A DNA stretch of 64,000 nt from assembly GCF_001506075.1 (NCBI RefSeq), contig NZ_KQ947475.1, positions 3,958,075-4,022,074 on the forward strand, read 5' to 3'. Under the pieces are notes generated by a model. The model did not search any database. It was given only the letters and a program-made list of their open reading frames with translations, and was not told the origin of the DNA. The position numbers and the translations under genes are program-made. Positions 36,543 to 44,792 of this stretch are shown piece after piece. This DNA comes from Vibrio sp. MEBiC08052 (GTDB lineage Bacteria; Pseudomonadota; Gammaproteobacteria; Enterobacterales; Vibrionaceae). Position 1 is the stretch's first letter, and each line of letters begins with the position of its first letter.

Positions 36543-37349
36543 ATGATTATCGAGAATGATATTTCCAGTAGTAATTACAAAACGAATACAGATTTTGGTA
36601 CACCACTTATCTGTAAATTGGATGCATATTCTAGAATGACGGAGTTAGGATTTTGTTATTTACGCTCCAATGATTTCACGCTGAGTCCTAGTCAGCAGCA
36701 TGACTTAAATATCATTCAAAAGCATTTTGATTCCCTTGCCATCGACCCATACGATCAAAATTCTGGTCGTTATCGTCAGCATAGTAAATACATATTTCTT
36801 CCTTGCTATAAACTCCTTATCCCTCATTCTTCTGAGCGTACTTCTTATTACAAACAAGATATCGGATTTAATGATGAAGTCATGGAGCAAGCGAGAGCGT
36901 TCCAACCCGTACCAAATGATATATTGTCAAATAATCTCATTCGCTCAATGATTCTTCACGACTTTGAAAACTCCCCGTTAAGACAATATTCTTCAACGGT
37001 ACCTATGGAAGTTGGAATCCATTTTATTCGCATGGAAGCGAAAGTTGATTCACCTAGCATTTCAGTGCCCAACCGACTTCATAAAGATGGTGAGCCATGT
37101 ACGTGGATCCATTTGATCAATCGTGTCGGTGTGTGTGGTGGTGAAAATATTATTACAGATAATACGAAGACTAACGTTCTTTGCAGAGAAATTATGCATG
37201 ATACGCTCGACTCAATCGGCTTGGTTGACGAATTAGTATGGCATCAAGTAAAGCCCATTTATGTCGATGAGCAATCGGAAATTGGTCATCGCGATGTCAT
37301 ACTCATTGATTTCACTCCGATGTTGGCAACACCAAACACACCAAACTAA
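36543..37349 (+). CDS. 2OG-Fe dioxygenase of the free-amino-acid hydroxylase type
   Basis: A 268-residue member of the 2OG-Fe_Oxy_2 family (PF10014), to which L-isoleucine 4-hydroxylase of Bacillus belongs. The shared core is H-K-D-G-E-P at 180-185, I-H-L-I-N-R, G-G-E-N-I-I (199-204), W-H-Q-V-K-P and H-R-D-V-I-L-I-D-F. Ligands are H180, D182 and H234 for iron and R250 for 2-oxoglutarate. Family members hydroxylate side chains of free aliphatic amino acids. ATG 36543 has AGGTGAT upstream and is preferred over ATG 36525. It is the first gene of a five-gene operon, so it probably starts the pathway by placing a hydroxyl on an amino acid; the substrate is unknown. Confidence 0.85.
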   Translation: MIIENDISSSNYKTNTDFGTPLICKLDAYSRMTELGFCYLRSNDFTLSPSQQHDLNIIQKHFDSLAIDPYDQNSGRYRQHSKYIFLPCYKLLIPHSSERTSYYKQDIGFNDEVMEQARAFQPVPNDILSNNLIRSMILHDFENSPLRQYSSTVPMEVGIHFIRMEAKVDSPSISVPNRLHKDGEPCTWIHLINRVGVCGGENIITDNTKTNVLCREIMHDTLDSIGLVDELVWHQVKPIYVDEQSEIGHRDVILIDFTPMLATPNTPN

Positions 37350-37412
37350 TCACTACACATATCGTGTAATCATAAATTCATATCTACAATTACTATACAA
37401 AGGGTATCAATA

Positions 37413-38552
37413 GTGCAATCAAAACAAACTATTGCTGTTCATAGCGGAACAATAAAGGATGACATGAATGGTGGAATTCTGTCCCCTTTATTTCCTTCGA
37501 GTTCTCATAGACACCTTGATATGAGTGAAGATGTCTATCCAAGACATGCCAACTTACCGAACCAACGTGCAGTTGCTCAAAAGATGTGTGCATTAGAGAG
37601 TGGTGGTGAAGCTGCATTAATCTTTAGCTCTGGTATGGCCGCCATCTCGACAGCGATGCTTTCACACTTAAAAGCAGGTGATCATATTGTGCTTCAGAAT
37701 GGCGTTTATTCGGGAGCACTAAAGTTTGTTCAGAATCATTTTTTAAAGCTTGGCATTACATACAGTATTTCCGAAAGTTGTGATGTTAAGAGTATCATTA
37801 AGGCAGTGAATTCTAATACTAGGGCTATTTATATAGAAAGTCCTACTAATCCATTATTGAAGATTTTGGATATAGAACAATTAGCCAAATTCGCAAAAAG
37901 CAAAGGATTATTCACGTTCATTGATAACACCATTGCGACGCCAATTAATCAAAATCCATTGGACCTTGGGGTCGATATGGTGCTACACAGCGCGACCAAG
38001 TTTTTAGGTGGACATGGCGATGTATCAGGAGGCGTCGCTGTAGGCAGTGAAGCGTCGATTTCACTGATGGCAGACTACATGAACGATTTTGGCGGATGCT
38101 TAAATGCTCAAGCATGTCACCTCTTTGAAAGAAGTTTGCGTACTTTGGCGATCCGAATGGATAAGGTAAATAAGAATGCTTTGGAACTTGCTTCTCGATT
38201 AAATGAACACCCAAATATTACGAAGGTTCACTATCCTGGTTTACCAAGTCACGAAAATCACAAGATAGCATGTGATCAGATGCATGGGTTTGGCGGAATG
38301 GTTAGCTTTGAACTGTCACAAAGATTTGACGCGACAAGTTTTCAACGCAAATTAAACTTAATTACCCCTTCAAATAGTCTGGGTGATTTAGAAACAACAT
38401 TAAATTCTCCTTATCAGGCTTCATCATCTTTCAGAAGTCTTAGTCCACAAGAACAAAAACGGTCTGGAGTTACGACACAGTTAATACGAATGTCTGTCGG
38501 GATCGAAGACGTTTCTGATCTATATGAAGATTTAAATCAAGCTCTATCGTGA
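37413..38552 (+). CDS. Cystathionine gamma-synthase/lyase-like PLP enzyme
   Basis: A 379-residue fold-type I PLP enzyme of the Cys/Met metabolism family. Landmarks are Y42-P-R44 (phosphate contact), S-S-G-M-A-A at 72-77, Y99, E-S-P-T-N-P at 142-147, D171 in F-I-D-N-T and PLP-binding Lys196 in H-S-A-T-K. The C-terminal R-M-S-V-G-I-E is the usual substrate carboxylate region. Members catalyse gamma-replacement, gamma-elimination or beta-elimination on activated amino acids. The start is GTG with AAAGGG upstream. It is second in the operon, next to a homoserine-kinase-like gene, which suggests that a phosphorylated hydroxy amino acid is its substrate. A Met pathway duplicate is the alternative. 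Confidence 0.88.
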   Translation: MQSKQTIAVHSGTIKDDMNGGILSPLFPSSSHRHLDMSEDVYPRHANLPNQRAVAQKMCALESGGEAALIFSSGMAAISTAMLSHLKAGDHIVLQNGVYSGALKFVQNHFLKLGITYSISESCDVKSIIKAVNSNTRAIYIESPTNPLLKILDIEQLAKFAKSKGLFTFIDNTIATPINQNPLDLGVDMVLHSATKFLGGHGDVSGGVAVGSEASISLMADYMNDFGGCLNAQACHLFERSLRTLAIRMDKVNKNALELASRLNEHPNITKVHYPGLPSHENHKIACDQMHGFGGMVSFELSQRFDATSFQRKLNLITPSNSLGDLETTLNSPYQASSSFRSLSPQEQKRSGVTTQLIRMSVGIEDVSDLYEDLNQALS

Positions 38553-38570
38553 ATAAATTTGGAAAAGGTA

Positions 38571-39554
38571 ATGGAAACGAGTTTAAAGTTGAAGCGTGAT
38601 GAGATTCAACATATTGAATCCGTCTATGGGCTCACGATAGAAACCAGTGCTTTCTTGGGAGAGGGGTCTGGTAATACCAATTTTCTTATTGAGACTAATA
38701 TTGGTGACTGTGTCCTGAGTATTATTGAGGAACAAACCCGTGATGAAGTTGAAATCATGGCAAATACACTGGTTTGGTTGGAGTCAAATAATTTTAGGAC
38801 TTCGCGCCTAATCAGCCCTGAACAACAAGAAAACCATTCTATTACACTCAGGGGAAAACCATCTCTATTGAGAACTTACATGAATGGTCATGTCTACAAA
38901 GATTTGAGTGAAGGGATGCTCAAACAACTTGGTGCGACTATGGCCAAACTACATGAAATACCGATCCCTGATTTTATCGGTGATTCTATTTTCTATGAGC
39001 AGAAGAAGTTTATGGATGCTCTAGATGCCAATATTGATATTGAATATGAAAACTGGGCTAAGCTCAGGCTGAGTGAACTGGCTGTGAACCACATCCATGG
39101 TTTACCTACATCAGTGATTCATAGTGACCTTTTCTACGATAATATGTTATTCAATGGAGAGCAGTTCGTCAGTATGATTGACTTCGAGCTAGCCTGTATC
39201 TATCACTCAGTCTTCGATATCGGTATGGCTATCGTCGGTACTTGTAGTATCGATGGGGAATTATCTCTTACGAAAGCAGAATCGTTAATTACTGGTTACC
39301 AATCAAGAAAAATTATATTGGAATCTGAGTTTAATGTGTTAAAAACCTATACAGAATATGCGGCTGTACTTACTTCACTTTGGCGTTATTGGCGGTACAA
39401 AATATATCAATGTGAAGAAAATAATTCTGATAAATATTTGGAAATGATGAAGTTAGCAAAAAATATTGAAGGTGCTAATTTTTCCACATTAGTTAAACCC
39501 TCTATTCATAAAGTATCACGAGATAAAAGACTTGATACTGTATATGATATCTAA
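38571..39554 (+). CDS. Homoserine-kinase-like (ThrB2/APH-fold) kinase
   Basis: A 327-residue kinase of the aminoglycoside-phosphotransferase fold. Catalytic H-S-D-L-F-Y-D-N is at 184-191 (D186, N191) and the metal Asp204 is in I-D-F-E. G-E-G-S-G-N-T-N-F (30-38) and C-V-L-S-I-I-E-E (47-54) resemble type II homoserine kinases rather than antibiotic kinases. It should phosphorylate a small hydroxyl substrate such as a hydroxy amino acid. ATG 38571 is 18 bp after the PLP gene; an in-frame TTG at 38559 was rejected. In the operon it probably activates the hydroxyl made by the dioxygenase for the PLP enzyme, which is inference. Confidence 0.82.
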   Translation: METSLKLKRDEIQHIESVYGLTIETSAFLGEGSGNTNFLIETNIGDCVLSIIEEQTRDEVEIMANTLVWLESNNFRTSRLISPEQQENHSITLRGKPSLLRTYMNGHVYKDLSEGMLKQLGATMAKLHEIPIPDFIGDSIFYEQKKFMDALDANIDIEYENWAKLRLSELAVNHIHGLPTSVIHSDLFYDNMLFNGEQFVSMIDFELACIYHSVFDIGMAIVGTCSIDGELSLTKAESLITGYQSRKIILESEFNVLKTYTEYAAVLTSLWRYWRYKIYQCEENNSDKYLEMMKLAKNIEGANFSTLVKPSIHKVSRDKRLDTVYDI

Positions 39555-39586
39555 CCGATGATGATATTTTTGGGGTGACTCGTAAT

Positions 39587-40846
39587 ATGAAGATTGAACA
39601 TTTACAAAAAGTCGTAGTTCTTGTTGATGCTTATTCATCGGGTAATGACTTGGCTCACGAATTTATTAAGAAGGGGTACCGGTGTGCCCATGTACAAAGT
39701 AGGAAAAATTTGCCTACAAATCTTTTAGATAGCTTTAGAGATGATGATTTTTTCATTAATCTTCATTATGAAGATAATAATACAGTCAGTACGTTGAAGG
39801 ATTTTGATGTAATTGCTGTTATTGCCGGTTGCGAAACAGGTATTGAAGTTGCAGATGATTTAGCCGCTGAATTACACGTAAATGGAAACAATAAGAACAC
39901 AAGTAATGTTCGAAGAAACAAATATTTGATGCAGCAAAGTTTGATAGATGCCAATCTTAGACATATACCGACCTACAGCGTGACTACACAGGCCGACGCG
40001 ATGTGTCACGCTGAGGCGTTACTGAATGATTATTCTAAAGTTGTCATCAAACCTGTTGATAGTGCAGGTACTGATTCCGTATTTGTATCTGGTAATTTAG
40101 ATGCTGTCCTAGAGCACTCAAATCGGTTGCTCAATAAAAGTAACCAACTTAATTTAAAGAATAAAGCTATTATATTACAACCCTTTATTGACGGAGAAGA
40201 ATACGTAGTAGACACAGTCAGCTACGCTGGCTCACACAAAATTTGTGCTATTTGGAAAATGGGTAAAGGAAGTTACAATGGCTGTGATTCAATTTGCGAG
40301 TTTACTGAGCTAACTTCGCTTGATGCTCAAACCTATTCTACTCTCAAGGAATATGTCTTTAGTGTTCTGGATGCGATCGGAATAGAATATGGGGCTGGTC
40401 ACTCAGAACTGTTTTTAACGTCGGATGGATGGACACTCATCGAAACCGGTGCTCGGCCTCACGGAGCCGGTTTTCCAGCACTCTCTTCTCTGGCGTTGAA
40501 ACGAACACAGATTGATGAGTTTGTATTGAGTATATGTTCCCCTAAGCAGTTTCTTACCTCAGTTGATGAAGACTATAAACCTCTCCGGCATTTAAAAATT
40601 AAAGAACTGATATCATCGGGTTCTGGCATTGTTGAATCGGTCAAACATGTTGATACTATTCTGAACTTGCCATCTTATAAGGCATCGCATATGCCATCTT
40701 ATGGTCAGAAGATTACATTCACCACTGATGTATTTACTTCTCCCGGTTGGATCGCATTAAGTCATCGTAATTATGACCAACTTACTGCCGATTATAATTT
40801 TATTGTCTCACTTGAGAAACAAGGAATGTTTAATTTTCATGAATAG
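39587..40846 (+). CDS. ATP-grasp ligase (amino-acid/dipeptide ligase type)
   Basis: A 419-residue ATP-grasp enzyme. ATP and metal residues are visible: K155 in V-I-K-P-V-D-S-A-G-T-D, Q-P-F-I-D-G-E-E-Y-V-V-D (198-209), E274 in H-S-E-L-F and E286/R290 in I-E-T-G-A-R-P-H-G. The pattern is that of L-amino-acid ligases (BacD-like) and carnosine-synthase-like enzymes, which join an amino acid to a second amine through an acyl phosphate. ATG 39587 follows GGGGTG. In this operon it may couple the modified amino acid to another amino acid. The last 8 bp overlap the exporter gene. Confidence 0.85.
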   Translation: MKIEHLQKVVVLVDAYSSGNDLAHEFIKKGYRCAHVQSRKNLPTNLLDSFRDDDFFINLHYEDNNTVSTLKDFDVIAVIAGCETGIEVADDLAAELHVNGNNKNTSNVRRNKYLMQQSLIDANLRHIPTYSVTTQADAMCHAEALLNDYSKVVIKPVDSAGTDSVFVSGNLDAVLEHSNRLLNKSNQLNLKNKAIILQPFIDGEEYVVDTVSYAGSHKICAIWKMGKGSYNGCDSICEFTELTSLDAQTYSTLKEYVFSVLDAIGIEYGAGHSELFLTSDGWTLIETGARPHGAGFPALSSLALKRTQIDEFVLSICSPKQFLTSVDEDYKPLRHLKIKELISSGSGIVESVKHVDTILNLPSYKASHMPSYGQKITFTTDVFTSPGWIALSHRNYDQLTADYNFIVSLEKQGMFNFHE

Positions 40847-41789
40847 AGATAGTAAAACATCTGGTCAATATTTCATTCTTGGTTATTGTATCTTAGGATC
40901 TGCCATTGATGTATTATTATCAGGGTTGTTGCAGAGCATAGAATTATTTGTGTTACTGTTTTGGACTTTTTCCTGTACTTGGCTTGTTTTTTTACTGGTG
41001 ACACTCACAGTATCACCAGTAAAAATTTATACTTTAATTCAAAGCTATAAATTAATCATCTTACTAAATATATCGACCCTAGGTTCTTGGGTTGGGCTAT
41101 TTATCGGGTTGAAATGGACTGAGCCCTCAATCATGGTTGCTATTATTTTTGGCCTCAGCCCAATAATATCAGTTCTGATTGAGCTTGTTACTGGTAAATC
41201 AATTGACGCCAAAACCACTGTTATTACAGTGATGTTAGCTATTATTGTAACCATGTTAGTCATGCTTGCTGTTGAGTCCACAAGGTCAAATGTATTCCAT
41301 TCTGGCTTAACTTTCACTCTGATGCTCAGCTTTGTTTGTATCTTAACTTCAGTTTGTCTGGTTATGGGTACTTATATAGCGAAGAAATTATCAAAAATGT
41401 CATTTAAGGCAGAAAATATACAATCATTCCGATTCCCACTGCTTATTTGTGTATGCTATTTATTATTACCAACCCCTGAATCATTAACGGAAGTTCGATC
41501 TGATTTCTGGATGTATCTCCCAATCATAGTTGTATTAGGAAATGCTATTCCCATATGGATGCTTCAAAAAGGTATTGAAAGAACAAGTGTCATTAAGACT
41601 AATATCATCATTAACATAACACCTTGCATCACATTTTTATTGGAGCTTTTTGATTCAACAATAGCATTCAATAATATGAAGCTTGCAGTATTAGTTTTGC
41701 TACTCCTCGTCATGCTCATAAATAATGATGATGTCTACATATTTATTAGCAATAAGATTAAGAAAGTACCTAAACGCATCATGAATTAA
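40839..41789 (+). CDS. EamA-type (DMT) exporter
   Basis: A 316-residue integral membrane protein with about ten hydrophobic segments. E-P-S-I-M-V-A-I-I-F-G-L-S-P-I near residues 90-105 is typical of the first EamA repeat of drug/metabolite transporters, many of which export amino acids or metabolites. ATG 40839 overlaps the ATP-grasp stop by 8 bp with AAGGAATG upstream, so the two are translationally coupled. As last gene of the operon it probably exports the product; self-protection would fit. A longer frame from 40773 lies within the ligase gene and is rejected. Confidence 0.85.
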   Translation: MNRDSKTSGQYFILGYCILGSAIDVLLSGLLQSIELFVLLFWTFSCTWLVFLLVTLTVSPVKIYTLIQSYKLIILLNISTLGSWVGLFIGLKWTEPSIMVAIIFGLSPIISVLIELVTGKSIDAKTTVITVMLAIIVTMLVMLAVESTRSNVFHSGLTFTLMLSFVCILTSVCLVMGTYIAKKLSKMSFKAENIQSFRFPLLICVCYLLLPTPESLTEVRSDFWMYLPIIVVLGNAIPIWMLQKGIERTSVIKTNIIINITPCITFLLELFDSTIAFNNMKLAVLVLLLLVMLINNDDVYIFISNKIKKVPKRIMN

Positions 41790-41934
41790 ATGTTTCAACC
41801 AATCCACCATCTGTTCTCAACCAGAGAATAGGTGGCGGACACCTTTTGGGGTACTTTTTCGGCCTTGAAAATGTACCTGGGGCGCTTCGGAGATGTGATT
41901 GAAATCGAGGAACTTGATTGCGTCCCAAACTGCT
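41790..41934. other. Region between exporter gene and repeat copy A
   Basis: This short stretch has a + strand reading frame at about 41869-41979 (starting M-Y-L-G-R-F-G-D-V-I-E-I) that runs into repeat copy A. It may be the end of a lost gene; no family is recognised. Confidence 0.3.
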
Positions 41935-42171
41935 ACATTACAAGTTTTATATTCCCAGCCGTCGGCTCCGAAATTTGACGCACAATCACGTTCTCCGATT
42001 TCAGAGGCATTGGTGTCTTGTGCGCCAGTCACTCTTGCCAAGATGCAAGCGTCATCAGAAGATCTTTTTTATTTGGCTTGGGTGAGCGCTTTCCAGAACC
42101 AGCTTTTACGGGCGTCCTGCCCGGAATAACCATTCATCCGTGAATGGTTTTCTTATTTGAGTGGGGTGAAA
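41935..42171 (+). repeat. Dispersed three-hairpin repeat, copy A
   Basis: Nearly identical to copy C (56811-57110) from ACATTACAAG onward and more distantly like copy B (about 51510-51783). Landmarks are TTTGACGCACA, the first hairpin region CACTCTTGC-CAAGAT-GCAAG (degenerate on the right arm here), GGGCGTCCTGCCC and AACCATTCATCCGTGAATGGTT, with GTGAAAC at the end. It lies downstream of the biosynthetic operon. It shows no protein-coding character. Confidence 0.88.
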
Positions 42172-42202
42172 CATCAATCAGGGCTACTGGTGGGAGCCCG
42201 AT

Positions 42203-42292
42203 GTGTTCCCCGTATGCACGGGGATGAACCGCTCGCTCTCTTAAATCTTTGGCTGTGTCGTGAGTGTTTCCCGTATGCACGGGGATGAATCA
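42203..42292 (+). CRISPR. Two-repeat type I-E CRISPR remnant
   Basis: Repeat one (42203-42231, 29 nt) begins GTGTTCCCCGTATGC and ends GGGGATGAACCG, the classic I-E form. A 32-nt spacer (42232-42263) follows, then a second 29-nt repeat (42264-42292) with T for C at position 6 and an altered end (ATCA). The exact 29+32 geometry is diagnostic. No cas gene is in the window, so this is an orphan or relic array, beside repeat copy A. Confidence 0.9.
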
Positions 42293-42699
42293 CAGTTTTG
42301 GGTCGGAGGTCATATTCCTATTATCACTGGTGGGTCGAAACCAGCATCGGGGAGGAGAGGCGGTCAGGATGTTAGGTAGCAAACCTGTCATTTTGCTGAC
42401 TTGGATGAACATTTACTTAACAGATTTATCATAATTGTGACCAGTATTAAAAATAAATTAACAAGTGTGTATGGCTTGCCGGAGATTAGTGTAACTTTAC
42501 CTCAAAGTATGACTGAGCCACAGAACGTTGAGATGCAAGCATCCCAATGAGTCAGGCAAGTCGTCAGAGTGACCGGATAGCCTGTTTTTGTCGGTTGAAC
42601 GGGAGTGAATGAATAATATAATAATTTGTTAACTAAGTGTTTTTTCTTGGTTGACATATATAACGAAGCAATTTGCTGTTTAAGGAAGTCACAAAGGCA
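42293..42699. other. Upstream region of the tct operon
   Basis: About 400 bp, partly AT-rich, with no recognisable gene. It should carry the promoter of the response-regulator gene that starts the tct operon. Confidence 0.4.
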
Positions 42700-43365
42700 A
42701 TGCGAATTTTAATTGTAGAAGATGACCCGTTAATCAGTGAGTCACTTGAGCAACGATTCTGCGATCTTGGTCATGGTGTGGACTGTGCTTATGATGGTGA
42801 TGTTGCCTATTCATTGGTTTCGCACACTCAATACGATTTAGTGATTTTGGATCTCAATCTACCGAAACGATCAGGCGAAGAAATAACCAAGAGAATCCGT
42901 CAACGCTCAAACACGCCGATTCTGGTTTTAACGGCACGTAAGGAAGTTTATGATCGGATCAACTTGCTCGATCTCGGTGCTGATGACTTTTTAAGCAAAC
43001 CTTTCGACTTCGGAGAGTTAGAGGCACGCTGCCGTAGTATTGTGCGGCGAAGTCGAGGCAATGATCATAATTTGATAGCGCTGGGTAACCTGAGTTTTGA
43101 TTCAGTCTCTGCAACAGTGCAAGTGAACGGTGAAAGTATCAAACTCAAACAGCGTGAATACCGGCTACTCGAAGTTTTTATCAATCATCCTAATCGCGTC
43201 CTGAGTAAAGAGGAAATTATTGATCACTTATACGGCTATGATAATCCGCCCAATCAAAATGCGATTGAAACCTATGTCGGGCGATTACGTAAAGCACTGG
43301 CGAGCAGTAACGTTGAGATTAAAACGCTACGTGGTCTAGGTTATGTATTAACTGTACAGTCATAA
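42700..43365 (+). CDS. tctD: TctD-like OmpR-family response regulator
   Basis: A 221-residue regulator with a receiver domain (E-D-D-P at 7-10, phospho-acceptor Asp in V-I-L-D-L-N, Lys in S-K-P-F) and an OmpR-type winged helix (about 125-220; L-L-E-V-F, R-V-L-S-K-E-E-I, V-G-R-L-R-K). ATG 42700 has AAAGG upstream; a TTG nine codons earlier is unlikely. It overlaps the kinase gene by one base. Together they should activate the tricarboxylate transport genes downstream, as TctDE does in other proteobacteria. Confidence 0.9.
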   Translation: MRILIVEDDPLISESLEQRFCDLGHGVDCAYDGDVAYSLVSHTQYDLVILDLNLPKRSGEEITKRIRQRSNTPILVLTARKEVYDRINLLDLGADDFLSKPFDFGELEARCRSIVRRSRGNDHNLIALGNLSFDSVSATVQVNGESIKLKQREYRLLEVFINHPNRVLSKEEIIDHLYGYDNPPNQNAIETYVGRLRKALASSNVEIKTLRGLGYVLTVQS

Positions 43366-44792
43366 TGTTTCGTCTATCCATTTCAACCCGCTCACTCCGT
43401 TTTCAACTCCTTGCCTATTCCGCGAGTGCTTTACTGTTCATTGGCTTGATATCTATGCTGGCGGTGAAGCGCTATGCCTATGAAACTGCGCAATATACCT
43501 TTGATCGACCTTTGGCAAATGCAGCATTACAAATTTTGGAAGAAGTCCTATTAGATGGCGATGAATTGAGTGTTGATTTGCCGTTTTCTGCATTTAGCGG
43601 ACTTGCTGATTCGCCGCGTGACAAAGTTTTTTATTTAGTGACAACCAAACAAAAAGAATTTGTAACGGGATACCAAGCACTATTATCTGAAGATATTGTT
43701 CTCTCTCAAATTGATTCACACCCTCTTCGATTAGAAGTTACTCCCCATTTTTTTGATTTAGTGTTTAAACAGCAACATGTGCGCTTTGCGCTGGTTGGCC
43801 GGGTGATTAACACCAGAAAAGGGCCACATCATGTTTATGTGTTAGTCGGACAAACGACAGAAGCGAGAACAGATTGGGAGCAGGAATTATCGGGGGTTGC
43901 ATCTAAGCTCATTTTTGGCGTCGTATTCTGTACCATTATTGTCATTGTTATTTTAACCAGCCAAGTACTGAAACCACTTAAAACGATTAATAGAAAAATA
44001 TCGCAACGTTCAAATATTGACCTGACCCCGATCAATGTCCAGGGACCAGAGGAAGTGATGCATCTGGTTAAAACGATTAATAGTTTCATGTTTCAGCTAG
44101 ATGAAACCTTAATTCATTTAAAAAACTTTACCAGTGAGGCTGCGCATCAGTTAAAGACACCCGTGGCGGGAATGAGATCTCAAATTGAGTTGATGTTAAG
44201 CAGAGAAAGCTCGCCTCAGACCGTCCAGTGGCTTATTCGTCTCTTAGATGCGTGCGGCATTTTGGATCGAACCATTGAACAACTGCTGAATCATGCCATG
44301 ATTAAACACCGTTTTCGCAGCGTAGAGCCGACGAGTAACAATATCAACAAACTTGTCCAGTCTGTTTGCCGGGAGCTGGCAATTAATGCATTAAAAAGAA
44401 ATATAGAACTGAGTTATCAGCAAAGCGGACAATACCAAATCAAAGGGGATGAGTTTGCGTTAAAGCAGATGTTATCCAATTTAATTGAGAATGCGATTAA
44501 ATATTCTCCCGATCATAGTGTCGTCGAGGTTGAAGTGGCACGGCGCGGGACAAAAGCTATTATTTTAATTCGAGACTTTGGGGTGGGAATTAAAGATGAA
44601 GACAAGCCGTATGTATTTGAACGATTCTATCGAACCTCAGGGAATAGCCAGTCTGGTACTGGGTTAGGTATGACGATTGCAGCGGATGTAGCTAAAAAAT
44701 ATCATGCACGATTAATTTTACATGATACGGTCCCTCAAGGATTAACGGTTGAAATACAATTTCCATACCGGAAGTGGGAGGAGGTTCGATGA
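43365..44792 (+). CDS. tctE: TctE-like sensor histidine kinase
   Basis: A 475-residue kinase. It has a membrane segment at about 14-32, a periplasmic sensor region and a second segment at about 182-202. A short HAMP-like linker leads to HisKA (A-A-H-Q-L-K-T-P-V-A, with the phospho-His) and HATPase_c (N-L-I-E-N-A-I-K-Y, D-F-G-V-G-I, G-T-G-L-G-M). The layout is that of TctE, which detects tricarboxylates with a periplasmic binding protein. It is coupled to the regulator gene before it and overlaps the binding-protein gene after it. Confidence 0.9.
   Translation: MFRLSISTRSLRFQLLAYSASALLFIGLISMLAVKRYAYETAQYTFDRPLANAALQILEEVLLDGDELSVDLPFSAFSGLADSPRDKVFYLVTTKQKEFVTGYQALLSEDIVLSQIDSHPLRLEVTPHFFDLVFKQQHVRFALVGRVINTRKGPHHVYVLVGQTTEARTDWEQELSGVASKLIFGVVFCTIIVIVILTSQVLKPLKTINRKISQRSNIDLTPINVQGPEEVMHLVKTINSFMFQLDETLIHLKNFTSEAAHQLKTPVAGMRSQIELMLSRESSPQTVQWLIRLLDACGILDRTIEQLLNHAMIKHRFRSVEPTSNNINKLVQSVCRELAINALKRNIELSYQQSGQYQIKGDEFALKQMLSNLIENAIKYSPDHSVVEVEVARRGTKAIILIRDFGVGIKDEDKPYVFERFYRTSGNSQSGTGLGMTIAADVAKKYHARLILHDTVPQGLTVEIQFPYRKWEEVR

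Noticed and set aside
38571..39554. Reading this kinase as an antibiotic-resistance phosphotransferase
   Set aside because: The N-terminal strand (C-V-L-S-I-I-E-E) and overall layout fit type II homoserine kinase, and the operon context is biosynthetic.
41817..42041. A 74-codon - strand frame over repeat copy A
   Set aside because: It spans the repeat border and is not preserved in copies B and C, so it is not a gene of the element.
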